Of a stretch of DNA of 64,000 nt, positions 22,513 to 34,845 are shown in pieces. The number at the start of each line of letters is the position of its first letter. The stretch's first letter is position 1. Source of the DNA: Tausonia pullulans (lineage: Eukaryota > Basidiomycota > Tremellomycetes > Cystofilobasidiales > Mrakiaceae); the NCBI GenBank assembly GCA_951802195.1, contig OX637626.1, positions 1,178,001-1,242,000 of the forward strand, in the 5' to 3' direction. The position numbers were made by a program, and so were the translations under genes. The notes under the pieces were generated by a model. It worked only from the letters and a program-made list of their open reading frames with translations, was not told the DNA's origin and did not search any database.

Positions 22513-23741
22513 TTGATCAATGGCATGACTGTCAATACTTCGTTCACAGCAATCGTTAACAATCTCTAGATTGTGCTTCACTCTCGGTGGGAGTAAGTAG
22601 CTCCAATCTAGTGTCAAGCGCATGCATCCATCTTCTATTTGAGGTAGATGAGCGGACGCAAAATAGTGAAGGAGGTCCTTTGAGTTCCTGGACATAAGTA
22701 AGTCCCTTGCGGGGGCGACTTGACCCGGATCGTGTCTGGACCAACATCAAGACCCAGAAGACTCGCTTGGCCCTTATCTCGTTTCACGACCTCCCCCTCG
22801 TCGCTCGAAGCCACATCATCAACCACATCATCAGCCAGTATATCTACTCGACGGTGATCTACCCTAACTGCTTCCTACCTTGCTCCAGGCCCCTCATCGT
22901 TACTGCAAACGACGTCGGCGTCAGCTCGAGACCCTTCCCGAGCCTCGCGTAAAGATGCTCGACCTCGGCCTTCGTTTCTCCCTCTATGTTCTCCACCCGC
23001 CCCCAGGCAAACACACTGCGTCAGCCTCGCTCGCGGATAGCACATTCACGCCGCACAATGTGATCATGCATTGCATGCTTCGTCTCGCTGCCCTGGTTGA
23101 GTTCTTCTGCTATCTGCTCGACGAGCGCTGTCCGGTGGTGCGCGCCGTCTGGACCGTGCTGCCGCAGCATTTGTCTCCCCTCGCTCCCCCCAGAACCCCT
23201 CTCCTTGTTGCACTCGCCTCCCTCCTCTCCCCCCTTTTCTCTTCTCCCTCCACTCTTTCTGCCATGGTCATTTTCCCCTGCCCTCCCTCCCCCTCTCGCC
23301 GCCTTTCATAGGGTCATGCCGTCTTCTACGCATGGTTCATGACTTAAATTCAAAACAAAGAGTTAGGAAAGGAGGGAGGGCAGAAGGAGAAGAGCGCGGG
23401 GGGAAGGAACCAGGCCGACAGGACCCAAGCAAAAATAAGCAGAGATGGTGCAAAACAAGAAGAAGAAGCAGGAAAGCTGAGATAAAACCCAAAATGGCCC
23501 GTAGGAAGAGATTAAGCAGATGCAAGCAGATGCAAGCACGAAGCAAGAGCAAACAGCGAGAAACAAGGAGCAAGGAGACAGACGGGCAGCGAAGGACAAA
23601 ACGATGACAAGGGAGGCCAGAGATTACGAAGAGAGTGTGCGCGAATCGAGACCGAATGAGGCACAGGGGAAAGCACGAAGCAACTGGCAACAGCAAGGAA
23701 ACAGATAGAGGCTGAGAGAGGATGAGAAATACTGAGAAGTT
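22513..23741. other. Convergent intergenic region with one unresolved coding-like stretch
   Basis: About 1.2 kb. From 22707 a frame (WTNIKTQKTRLALISFHDL...) can be spliced in phase over 22857-22888 (gtgatc...ctccag) to a second open frame ending at 23311 (MLDLGLRFSLYVLHPPPG, MLRLAALVEFFCYLLDERC). I do not recognise it; its 3' half overlaps dispersed-repeat copy 2, and it has no clear start. It is left uncalled as a gene. The purine-rich stretch 23350-23700 shows nothing. Confidence 0.35.
23094..23290 (+). repeat. Dispersed repeat, copy 2
   Basis: Longer copy of the element at 10107-10230, with the same ordered blocks (ggttgagt, ctcgacgag, cgccgtctggaccg, gctgccgcagca, atggtcatttt) and an extra pyrimidine-rich stretch of about 60 bases in the middle. 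Confidence 0.65.
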
Positions 23742-24823
23742 TCAGGCAGTGCCCCAGCCCTGGTAGACAATCCAGTCACCCTTCTGCTGGACCTGAGCGC
23801 TCTCCTCATAGTGTGCGGCCGAGCCCGGGAGCTCTGCGTCCTCGGCGAGATCGAAACTTAGTCCGACAGGGGTGGGAGGTGGACAGATGTAGGCGATCCT
23901 CTCCGGGGTGCTGATGGGGCCGACGCAAGCGGAGAATTCCTGCGGTTTCCAGGAGTCCTGCGAGACGAAAGCGCCGGAGCCGGAAGAAGACGTCGTTAGA
24001 GGAAAGGACGGCAAGTGAGGAGGAGTGTAGGTGATCTCGAGCGGAGTGGCAGTGAGGACTGAGGGGAATGGCCGTTGGAGGGAGGCCGAGGGGGGTGAAT
24101 ACGAGGGGGAGGAAGGCTGGTTATGGAAGGAAAGATCAGCTTGAGCTGAAAGACTAGCAGGCAATGACCACCAGCCACTCACGGTAGAGGGGGACCAGCC
24201 GAGGATTGGGTAAGAGTGCTCAGATGTCTTAGCCTTCTGCTTTACGAGTGCCCGGATCTTTCGAGAAGAAAAAGGAAAAGGTAGAGACGGAGGAAAATTA
24301 GGTGGCTGAAAGGGAAGAGTGAAACCCAGGCCATCCCGGGTGGCGCACACACCTTGAGAGCTCGGAGGTGAGCCTTCCGCTCCCTGACGACCTTGTTGTC
24401 GTCCTCTGAGACCTCGGTGTAGCAGCACTCGCGCTTGGTGCGGATACAATTGGCGCAGGTCTCATTCCCGTCGCACTTGATCTTACTGAAGAAAGATGGA
24501 GAAAGAATGAGGCGTCAGTAGGAGCGCGCACCTCTAGATGAAATGGAATGAAGCTCACCGGAAGCGGCAATAGGTGCTGGAAGAAGAACACAGTTTAGCG
24601 ATGTAGCAACCTTTGCAAGAAGAGGCAACTCGTACCAGGCCATGGTGATCCGGTTGCGGTCGGCTCGCGAGGATGACGAGGAGCTCGAAGCGGCCGATCC
24701 GGAGGGGCTGGACGGCGATCCGCCATACGAGGACTCGGGAGAAGAGGTGGCGGTACGGGAGTAGTAAGGCGCTGGACGGAAGGGGGTGGAACAGTTGGTG
24801 TAGGTGATGGCGGCCGAAGACAT
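23742..24823 (-). CDS. Zn2Cys6 binuclear-cluster transcription factor
   Basis: Fungal-specific DNA-binding regulator. Exons: 24823-24636, 24576-24559 (18 nt), 24485-24353, 24257-24183 and 24116-23742, all in phase. The zinc cluster reads M-A-CTYCRFRKIKCDGNETCANC-IRTKREC, a perfect C-x2-C-x6-C-x5-C-x2-C-x6-C. It is assembled from three exons, the middle one an 18-nt microexon carrying the second Cys. A basic linker follows (VVRERKAHLRALK). No fungal_trans middle domain is visible: the protein is short (about 263 residues) and Ser/Pro-rich on both sides of the cluster, with an acidic-aromatic C-terminus. The target genes cannot be inferred from context. Confidence 0.88.
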
Positions 24824-26708
24824 GTTTGACAGCGGAAAAAAGGGGAGGACGGTGAAGGGAGAGGAGAGCGAGGTGAAGGGAGTTGATGAAGGAGGAACAG
24901 GTGGAAATGAGTGAAAGAATCTGAGCGAGAGCGACGACGACGCAAAAGAGCGGCGGGTGTACAAGCGAGAGCGGTAGGTTGGCGGAGAGTGGGTACTGGT
25001 CGGAGGTCAAGAACAAGGGGTGAGGCAAGAAGTAAAAGAAAATGGGGAAGATAGGGGATGACAGCGTTTCGCAGGAGGCAATTGGAGATCTGTCTCGGAC
25101 TCGATTAATCAAGCGAGACAAAAAACCATGAGGTCGATCGCCGAAACTGTCTCGGCCGATTTTGTGAAGACAGCGAAGGAGAGCAGCTCCCGCTGCAGAT
25201 CGCTGAGGCTGACGAAAGTGTGCTTAGAAAAATGACGGTAATGCCGGAAGGCAAGGAGGAGAGGAAGAGAAGGGACAGTAGAAGAGCCATGACGCCAAGA
25301 GGCTTGTTTACATTCTTGTCCCTCCCATACAAACAGGCGTGGCGCGTGCGAATATTGGTTGGGATTTGGCGACAAGGCCGAGACTTTTGGGGATCGTTTG
25401 TCAACCGACCAATCGCTCACCAGAGAAAAGGGAAACAGAGCAGTTTCTATACCGACTTGGGGGAGAGGTTCGGTAAGTGCATTGAGTGAAAGAGTCATCA
25501 GAGGCGTGCTCCAGTGCCAACCACTAGACAAGGTGTTTCCGATAAAGCAGGACGTAGCTTTGGCTCATCTTGGCCAGGGGCTCCAGCCACCTCCGATGCG
25601 ATGCCTGCCTTCCTTCCTGACTGTCTGTCTGTCTGAAAGCAGATGTCGACTGTCTTGCGTTGATTAATAACATAAGGTGCTACCAAAACGCGATACCCGT
25701 CTTACTCAAGATACTTTAGAGCAGAAGAGGCAACCGAACTGCTCCGCGAAGGAGGTAGCACATCATAACAACTCGAAGACGACGAGTGTTTCTGCCACTT
25801 CTCCTCGATTCCTCCCCCAGAATCTGTCGGCCTCTAAGGGAACTTTCTCCTAGCCAAACAAGGGCCCCATTCAGAGGGTCCGCATGGCCAAGCTTTGCAG
25901 GTAACTAGACGTCATGGTAAGCAAGCGACGCTGAAGGGAGTGCCTCCGCTCGGAACCTTCCTTCCTTCCTCGTTCCCCCTTCACCATCCTCTCGACATCG
26001 TAGCAGCTGAGCTGTTTCTTACAATGGACATGACGGAGAAGAGCTAGAGAGGGGATCTGCTAAACTAGATTGGCGGGTCGATCCGGAAGGCATAAGCTAG
26101 CAAATGGTGTGCGAGACATTGAAGATAACATGACGAAGAAGAGCTAGAGAGGGGATCGGTTGAACTCGATTCACGGGTCGATCCGGAAGGCGGAAGCTAT
26201 CAAATGGTGTGCGAGACATCAAAGATAAGGTAGCCGTCAGGCACCTCGATCTTCAGCCGTGCGCCCGCGATGAATGGCTCAAGGAAGGTTTGAAACGACG
26301 GAGACTTGATGTCTCAACGTCGCATATGACGTCCTTAGCTTTGTCTCATCCTGCAAAGAAGATTAGCTCCCTTCAAAACAATACGGAAAAAGGGAGGAAA
26401 TCGGCAGCAACGGGGGATACTCCTGTCCTGAGCAAGCCAGAAGTGCCCCTTCCTGGCAAATGAGCGACAGGATCAGAGGGTCTTGCCAGCTCGGCTTCAT
26501 CAAGTCTCCTATATGCCTTGGGCCTTCAAAGCAGGACAGCATCTGCAAAAATGATGTGTAAGCTGGTGTTTCGTCGTCGCCTTGACGACCGCGCCTCTGC
26601 CTGGTTGGGTTGGTCTCAACCCTCGCGCGTCTCTCTCATCGCGTCCTTGTTATACCGCGTCTCTCCACCAATTCCCAGTTTATCCTTCTCATCTACGGAC
26701 AGCCTCCT
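24824..26708. promoter_or_regulatory. Divergent intergenic region, transcription factor/GCFC
   Basis: About 1.9 kb between divergent genes, so both promoters lie here. Long for this window. It holds the 100-bp tandem duplication (26029-26228) and otherwise no supported gene. CT/GA-rich tracts precede the transcription factor start (24830-25080), consistent with a long 5' UTR. Confidence 0.5.
26029..26228. repeat. Tandem duplication, two 100-bp units
   Basis: Units 26029-26128 and 26129-26228 share gagctagagaggggatc, cgggtcgatccggaaggc and caaatggtgtgcgagacat at exactly 100-bp spacing, with scattered substitutions and no length change. Neither unit codes for a plausible protein. Confidence 0.92.
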
Positions 26709-29700
26709 ATGGCGTCTCCCTTCATCAAAAAGACCAAGCGAGGCTCAGCCCGCCACATTCGCACTGCCGACGACGATGACGACGAGCTTGCAGTTACCCC
26801 GGGGACTCCCTCCTCTTCTCGCGTCGCCGGCGGCGAGGTCGATACTTCCGATAGCCCAGCGTCAGCCATAGCGGCCGCAAGGGCCAAGTCTAAGCCCAAG
26901 AAGAAGAAGCTCGACCAGAGGCTCAGCTTTGGAGGAGACGACGATGTGCGTGGGAAGGGTGCCTTCTCTTTTGCCCTCCTTTCTCAATCTGGTTGACCCC
27001 CGTACGAGCAAGTACTAATGAAGGTGCCCATTCCTGCGCTGCTGCTTAAGGAGACCTCCCCGTCGACCTTCGTGCCTAAGAAGTCGGCCCTCTCGCGAGC
27101 CTTACAGATCCCCATCCCAGCGTCGCCCGCCGGAAGTAGCAGCGCCTACGCTGCTCCGCTCCCGTCGACTCCGAGCTCGTCGTATTCGAAGGAGTCGCTT
27201 TCTCAGCTCAAGGCCGCCACGCCCTCCACGCCGGCCTTTTCGTCGACGGCGGTCGCTGTTGACGACGATGATGTTGATAGCAATGGATGGAGCCGTGCAA
27301 CGAGGGAGAAGTATGGGAACATGGTCGTAGGTTAGTCGTGTCGCGTCTCGTGTCCAGTAATCTAGCGAGCGGAGTTCAGCCGATACAGCTCTATACTGAC
27401 CACGCCCTTTTCTTGGATCCTCAGACGATTCCACTCTTTCTATTCCTACAGCGGCCCAGGTCTCTGAAGCCAAGGCTCGGCGCTCCAAGCTTCGCGCTAA
27501 CCCTCACGCCGAGGACTTTATCTCGCTCGACGGCCAGGCCGGGACCGTCCAAATTCGGGGCGACTACGACACCGATCGAAACGGGCCTCATCCGGACTCG
27601 CGGCTTGTCCGAGAGGAGGACGAGCTAGGCGAGGGTGACGACGGTCCGTGGCGCGTCTGGTCGGCTAGCTCGGTACATGCACTCGTTGAGGCTGACCACA
27701 ACGATCCACCGCAGAGCACGCCGAGTTCACGGGTGCAAACGAGCGTATCCCTCTGGGCAAGAAAGCGAACCGGGACGCTGCTCGTCGGCTTAAGGTCGGC
27801 ATCATCGAGATGATCGAGGACGCGTGCGTTCGACATGTCATTTCTTCCTTCCACTGGGTCGTTTCATGCTTACTCTAAGTTCCATGGCAGCGAGCTGGAC
27901 GAGGGAAGTGACGATGAAAGTAAGGAATGGGAGGAGGCCCAGATCAAGCGGGCGTCGCAGTGGGAGAGAGCGACCAAGGTTGAGAAGAATGTCAAGCGCC
28001 CTTATAAGGCTGCAACAAGTTGGTCCCTCGTCAACTTGTTCCCCATCATGACGATCTTTCACTAAATCCCCGAATATCGCAGTACCGGAGCCGATCCCTC
28101 TGCCAACGCTGGCTGGCGCGTCCTCACGGTTAGCCACGGCGCTCTCGGTGCTGACAGTCTCGCATGCCGAGCACACCACTCGGCTCGAGAATGTTGGTGC
28201 TGAGCAGGCGGGGCTGGATGCCCAAGAGACGATGCTGCGCAAGGAAGTTGAACGTGTTGAAAAGAAATGGGAGTGGGCGACCGAGTTCCGTGGGTGGGTT
28301 GAGGAGATCGGCAAATTTCTTGAGGTCAAGGTTCGTCCGGAATCTACTTCGTCCGCGTGAGCATTGACCATGGCTGACATGTATTCGTCCCACCAATCAG
28401 TATCCGGAGCTCGAGAAGATCGAGAAGGAGAACGTCGATCTCATCCGCGAGCGGCAGCTCACGCTTTCCCGCCGTCGGTTGGATGACGACTCGGATGACC
28501 TCGCACTTTGTCTTGGCGTACCCTACAACGACCCTGCCTCCAATAAGTCCTCAATTGGTGATCCTTCTGCACCAAGCGATGCTGAAGAGCGCAACGCCCG
28601 CCGAGCAAATCGCGCCAGTCGCGTCTCCCAACCCGGGCTCAATCCAACGGAGGAGGGCTACCTCAGCGACTCTGCACTTCCTGATGCCGATACCGCTGAC
28701 TACATGGCAGCCCGCTCGGAGCTCAGAGACCGGCTTCAGACGGTTCTCGGTGATGTCGGGGCCGAGGACTTCCGAGACCCGGAGGTCGGGCTCGCTAAGC
28801 GCTTCGCACTCTGGCAGCAGGAGTACGGGGAAGACTATCAAGGCGCGTATGGAGGCATCGCAATGGTCCAAGCCTGGGAGTTCTGGGTACGCTGGGAAAT
28901 GGGCGACTGGGATCCACTGGACGTGAGTGTCGCTAGAGCCACAAATTCAGGTGTTTGTTTGACCTCGTTTTTCTCAGTCCAACAAGACGCTCGACTCCTT
29001 CTCCTTCTACCCGGCGCTCTATGCATTCTCACGGCCCCGTCCGCGGCAAAGCGGATCCATTTCCGATGACGAGGACGACGAGCCGTCGCTTGGCCCGGAC
29101 GGAGACCTTGTTGCGGCCATCATCGCAAGTCCGGTCGTCCCTCGTTTGACCAAGATCTTTGAGGCCGCATCAGCGTATGACTGTTACTCAACGAAAGCGA
29201 CACGTAAAGCGATCGACTTGGTCGAGCAGGTTGAGGAATTTGTGCCACGCGAGAAGCCCAAGTTCAAGGTGGGCTAGAGCGTATCGTAATCCGACGAAGC
29301 AAGCTTTTCCTGATACAGAGTTATTTTCGCTTCTCCTCAGGCCCTCGTCGCCTCGATTCTCTGCTCATTCACAAAGCTCATCACCTCCCTCTCGGACCTT
29401 ACCCAAGCCGCCTCGAGGGGTGCACCTCCGCCAGCCTTTAACCCGCTTTCATTCCACTCGAGAGCGCGCTTTCTCGCGCGCATCAACAAACTTATCCGAA
29501 ACGCCCTTCTCTTCAGGCCATACGCGCCCGAGGCCGCCGCAGAGATTGTTACTCGACTCGTCGACGTTGGGCGGATTGCCGCGGAAAGGGCATGGGAGGA
29601 AGAGATGGGCGGCAAGATGTGGGCGGAGAACCTGCTGGGCGTCATCCCTGCTGGGGTGCTCAGCCAGGAAATGACGGCGCGGCTGAGGAGCGGACCGCCG

Positions 29701-29712
29701 AGGGGGTGGTGA
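26709..29712 (+). CDS. GCFC-domain splicing factor (GCFC2/PAXBP1 family)
   Basis: Nuclear protein of the GC-rich sequence DNA-binding factor family; members act in spliceosome assembly and disassembly (Ntr2-like role). The start is MASPFIKKTKRG, followed by acidic and Ser/Lys-rich sequence, EDFISLDGQAG, DSRLVREEDELGEGDD, then IPLGKKANRDAARR and DEGSDDESKEWEEAQIKRAS. A coiled-coil stretch (AEHTTRLENVG to VEKKWEWATEFRGWVEEIG) precedes the GCFC domain (YPELEKIEKENVDLIRERQ, FALWQQEYGEDYQGAYGGIA, VQAWEFWVRWEMGDWDPL, PRLTKIFEAASAYDCYSTK, ending near RLRSGPPRGW). Multiple short introns, for example near 26947, 27331, 27825 and 28020. Length, near 800 residues, fits the family. Exon borders were not all fixed. 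Confidence 0.85.
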
Positions 29713-31127
29713 AATCGATGATTTAGTTAAGTCCCTCACTTGGATGGATAACTGCTTTTGGAGCACGCTCAAGCCAAGCCGGCTAGGAGATGTGGGCCGT
29801 GACATCGTAGTTCGCCATCTTGCTCTAAGCTACAGCTCTCTCGCCCAATAGGCCTCTCTCCTCCTGCTGGCGCGAATTCGCCATCCAGGCGGCGAACAAG
29901 TTGTTCTACTGGCCAAAGGATAGCCTAGACTTCTACGTGTTGAGGCTCTCGGCGTAGCAGCTCCACTGTTTCTGCTTCCATTTCTCCTGAATAGTCTCAA
30001 CCAAGTTGAGTGGCTCCGGTCCAAGGTAATCTTTGTTGGCCGGCGTGGCCAGCTCGGAAGGCTTGACGAGAAGTTCATGGCCAAATTGGCATAGACGTAC
30101 GAAAGGACAGACTCCCCTCTAATCCAGGTGCCAACCCCTCGGATTTTTCGTGGGCGTAGAAACAATTTAACCCCCCGAGCTGAGCAGAGTCAAAGAACCC
30201 GAGAAAACGAAGACGGGGGATGAATGTGAATCGCGCGCGATCGGTCGCCACCGTAACATAACGATCTCACACGCCCCATTCAATCTGACCCTCCTCATCA
30301 ATCTCAAAGAGAGGTTGACCCATCTTCGAAGCGTCAACCAGTAGACCACCTCTTGAATGTGCCGCAAGTTTCCGGGACATCACTAGGGGCTCTCCGCCCG
30401 AGCGGATTCACGTGCAAAGAGCACAACACCGTTCGTGCCGATGAAATGTCCGGATTGTCTGCTCGACTCCTCTCCTCGTCCGAAGTTCTCCATCCATCCA
30501 GTTTGAGCACAATGGTAGCGAGTATGGTCTGCCGGCGTTCTTGGTAATGTGTTTCTCTCCAGGCGCGCGCAAGCCTGCTGCATGCCGAACCGACTTGCGC
30601 AAGATCAGCTCAAGCGTCTTATCGAAAAGGCTGCTGAGTATCTCCTATCAATCGTCACGCGCTATTAGTCCAGTGCGACGATCGAACTACATACGAGCGA
30701 ACGCTCGCGAAGATGCAGACCAGGCCAGCTCGGGCTTCCGGCGCGTGCTCCGATCCGAGTCAACAGCATCATTACTCGAGTGAACGGCGGGTGCGCCAGT
30801 TGTTCGGCTTCAGACGCCCAGCCCGACTGATCCTGAGCGGGATGAAGGGGCCTCAAGTCATTCCAACTTCCTTGTGGAGAGAAAAGAGGGCCGGTGCGAC
30901 GTCTCCTCCGGCTTCCCTCGTTGCCGGAGGTCCGACACCTCGCCTCGCTCGATTTCTGCCCGGCCTCGACCTCCCCGAGCTCGCGTTTCTCTTATACCCG
31001 ACACTCCAACGTCCACCTTCTCCTTCGCCCTCTCTCCCCTCCCCTTTTCGTCTCCGGACTCCCACTCTCCCCCACACCAACCAACCTTCCCCATCACCAC
31101 CAACCAACCAGACCTCGGCGAGACACG
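29713..31127. other. Intergenic region with coding-like fragments on the minus strand
   Basis: About 1.4 kb. On the minus strand a fragment near 30060-29950 reads KPSELATPANKDYLGPEP, then a short tail ending in a stop, and another near 30640-30480 reads LELILRKSVRHAAGLRAPGE. They look protein-like but I cannot join them into a gene or name a family, so they may be remnants. The last 200 bases are the pyrimidine-rich leader of the acyl-CoA oxidase gene. Confidence 0.35.
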
Positions 31128-34100
31128 ATGGCCTTCCCCCGACCCAAGCCTACGACGGCCGACACGCTTGCTATGGTGCACCGTTGCTCTTTGTCTTCCT
31201 TTCACGATCTAGATCTGACGATGTTCGATCCCCCCGATCTGCCATTGGCCCGCCTCAGGAACGTGCCGATCCGCCCTTCAATGTTCGAGCTGTGCGTTAT
31301 GCCTCCTCTCATGTCCTGCAAATATCGAGACGTCATATTCATGATCGGTATCCCTTCATATCTGTCCCCCACAGCTGGCCGCCATTCTCCACGGAGGCGA
31401 GCAGCAGCTTGTTCGGAAAGAGAGGTTTATGGCCGAGGTTCGTCGTAGTCGCTCTTGAACTGGCGAGCTGTCGCCCAAAGCGGTGTCTGAGCTTATCTTG
31501 TCCGGGCGCTGGGCTGATGACTGTTGACCGATTCGATTCGTCATTACAGTTCGCTAGATCGCCTACCTTCCGACTCGATGACGTCCACGATCTCTCCCTG
31601 GGAGAGGTTCGTGAGCGTGCGATGGCCAAGTTCGCCGCCATGGTTCATTATGTCACGACGGAGAGCGTTGAGACATTCCAGGAGCGCATGACCCTCCTCG
31701 GTACCGCGGACCCGGGTGCGTTCCTCTCTACTCGGTATTCTGCTTCCACCGAGATACAGCTGACATCTACTTCGCACAGGTTTCTGGACACGATTCGGAG
31801 TTCACTACGGCCTGTTCCTTGGGGCTCTCCGAGGAGGCGCGACGCCCGCCCAGTGCGTCTTCGCTCGCTGTGGCCTTTCGCTCGCATGTCGTGCGGATCA
31901 GGTTGCTGATCCGTTCTTCGATCAGGCTCAACTACTGGGTTGATAAGGGCGTGCTTGGACTCAATGGCGTTATCGGCTGCTTCGGAGTAAGTCCTCGGTT
32001 CTGATCCATTTCTTAATGAGACTACGCTGACCGCTCTTCTACCTCCTATGTACAGATGACCGAGCTTGCCCACGGATCCAACGTTGCTGGACTGGAGACG
32101 ACAGCGACGTTTGACATCAACACGGACGAGATCGTCATCCACACCCCGCACATCGTACGTTGTCGAGCAGTCTGTCTAGTGTCTCGACTGGGAGCGGCCA
32201 CTGACCGTTCCAACTCCTTTCTCTTCCCCCAGGGCGCGACTAAGTGGTGGATCGGAGGAGCTGCCTCTACAGCCACCCACTGCGCGGTTTTTGCCCAGCT
32301 CATCGTCAACGGCAAGAGGCATGGTGTCAAGACGTTTGTCGTCCAGCTACGCGACGTCAAGTGAGTTGCCACGAGTCTTTATCCATTGCAAACGTCAGAC
32401 CCTGATGACAGGCGCCTTTCCTGTCTCTGCAGGTCCTTCGACCTCATGCCGGGTGTAAAGTAAGCGCTCAACCATATGTGCCTATCTGGCTGGCTTGACA
32501 GCAGAATTGACGTCCTCCTGTTTTCTATAGCATCACCGACATCGGCAAAAAAATGGGTCGTGATTCGATCGATAACGGAGCGATCTCCTTCACCTATGTC
32601 CGCATTCCACGCTCACACATGCTCATGAAGCACACCAAGCTTTCCCGCAATGGAGACGTCCTCGACCCTCCTCTCGCCCAGCTCGCGTACGGTGCTCTCA
32701 TCGGCGGCCGTGTCGGCATGGTCTCTGACTCCTCCAACGCGGCCAAGAAAGTACGCGTCTTGCACAGCTCAAACTCAAAATGCGAAGCTGATGCATCGAG
32801 CTGACGAATTTTCGCACGCAAAGGCCCTCACTATTGCCATCCGCTACGCCGCCGTCCGCCGGCAATTCTCCTCGGATGGCAGCAAGCTTGAGACTCAGAT
32901 CCTCGACTACCCGATTCATCAAAGGCGGCTTATGCCTCTCCTTGCCCAGGCCGTTGCCACGGGCTTCACTGCCCTTCGCCTCGAGGAGATGTATCGGGAC
33001 ATGACGGCGTCGCTCGAGACTCTGGAACCTTCGGACGTAAGTGTTCCCTTGCCTCCTCGTCTGATTCGCACACCCTCTGACGACACAGATCCCCCTCCTC
33101 TCCGCACAGCCCAACTTGCAGGATGTGCTTGAAAAGCTCAAGGAGACGCACGCTACCGCTGCGGGCCTCAAAGCGTTCTGCACGTGGGCCTGCCTTAGCG
33201 CGATCGATACCTGCCGCCAGTGCTGCGGTGGTCACGGTTACTCGGCCTACTCGGGCTTCCCGAGCATGTACAGCGACTTTGCCGTCCAGTGTACGTGGGA
33301 GGGAGACAACACCATTCTCTCCCTCCAGTCCGGTCGGGCCCTCATTGGTAGTTATTCCGACGCATCCCGAGGCAAGAAGCTCGCCCCTGGAGTCGCCTAT
33401 CTCGCTCGCCCGGGAATTTACACCGCCAAGTCGAACGGCAAGCTTGACCTTGAGGATATCGACAATGGATGGGCCTGCGTCGCCGCCAACTTCATTAAGA
33501 AGGTTGCCAGTGACTACAAGGTGCTCGCCGAGAAGAAGGGTGCCACAAAGGAGTCGGCCATGGAGGGCTGCTCCCAGGGCCGCTTCATCGCGGCAAAGGT
33601 CCACACCATCGGTTACATCTTCCGGATGGTACGTAGTCTAGCCTTTCCACCTTGTTCTTGCTTGCTTTTTTGACGTACCATCGTCAATCCCAGTTCCGCG
33701 CCGCTGTCGAAGACCTCCCCCTCGGCCCAGAACGCGAAGTTCTCACCCTCGCCTGCAAGCTCTACGGTATTTACCAGATTGAGGAGCAGGCCGGCGGGTT
33801 CCTCAAATACGGCTACTTTGCTGCCGAGCAGATGGACCAGGTCTCGAGCGAGGTCAACGACCTTTGCGCCAAGCTTCGCGAGGTCGCCGTCCCGCTCGTC
33901 GATTCGTTCGCCCTTTCGGATCACATCATCAACTCACCCCTCGGTCGGTACGATGGCCAGATCTACGAGGCCTACTTTGACCACGTCCGGCGGTCGAACC
34001 CTCCCCAGAAGAGTAAGTTGGGGGTCCTTGTCTTCTGCCTGCTTCAAAATCTCGCCGTCGGGCTTACCCTTCTCCCTCCCTTTCCTCCTCAGTCCACCCC

Positions 34101-34250
34101 TACTTTGACAGGCTTATCAAGCCTTTGCTCGAGAGGAAGCTCGTCGACGAAGACGGCATCCCCGCGATAAGTGCTGAGCTTGACGAGGAGGTCGCCGAGG
34201 CGGCGGCCGAGATCAAGGCCGCAAAGCAGAAGAAGTCGAAGAAGGACTGA
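31128..34250 (+). CDS. Acyl-CoA oxidase
   Basis: Peroxisomal FAD flavoprotein of the first beta-oxidation step (acyl-CoA to trans-2-enoyl-CoA with H2O2). First exons: 31128-31175, 31259-31291 (33 nt), 31375-31437, then from 31550. Landmarks: [126 protein letters not shown], and TWEGDN with the catalytic Glu. The protein ends KKSKKD: no PTS1 tripeptide, as in some fungal oxidases imported by a Pex5 non-PTS1 or piggyback route. The Lys/Glu-rich last 25 residues are unusual. About ten introns, all short. Confidence 0.93.
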
Positions 34251-34845
34251 ACCAAGTGCGCGCGCATGTGCTCTCTCCCTTGTGTTTTCTTCCGTCGCTT
34301 GTTTTCTGCCTTGCATCCTTCGCATTCCTACATTGTCCCTTTGGCACACTTGCATCATTTGTATTCCTGATTATGTGCTCTCCTCCCGGTGTCATCTTGG
34401 TCGGTCGATCCTGGCTTCTGCCACCGTCGTCAGGGGCAGCCCACCTGAAACGTACACTGAAAGAGCGCGCGGTCCGCCCCTCTCCGTCAGGGGTCGGAAC
34501 GTCGGACCCCCTCATCAGTTGGAAGGAAGGGCGAGAGCGACGCGACCAGGCGGGGCCTGGAAGCTTGTCGACGTCGATGGGCGCTCGTTCCTCCTGTACT
34601 CTGCGTCCTCCCTCTTTTCTTTCCTCTTTCCCCAGCAAGCAAGCACACACGAGACGCGACGAGCCTCGCTTTCACACAAACAGCTCGCTCCCTCGCTCGC
34701 TCTCCCCTGGCCCTCGACCGTCACCCGCTGTTCCCACCAACCCCACCACTCGACCTCCTTCCATCCTTCCTCGCCTTAGCCTGTCGAGATAGAGATAGCT
34801 GGTCTATCGCTTCCCTCATCCCCCTCGTGTCCATCCCTTCTCGCC
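34251..34845. promoter_or_regulatory. Intergenic region upstream of the GWPF-motif gene
   Basis: About 600 bases holding the acyl-CoA oxidase 3' UTR and the next promoter. A CT-rich leader runs from about 34600 to the ATG at 34846. No supported gene. Confidence 0.5.
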
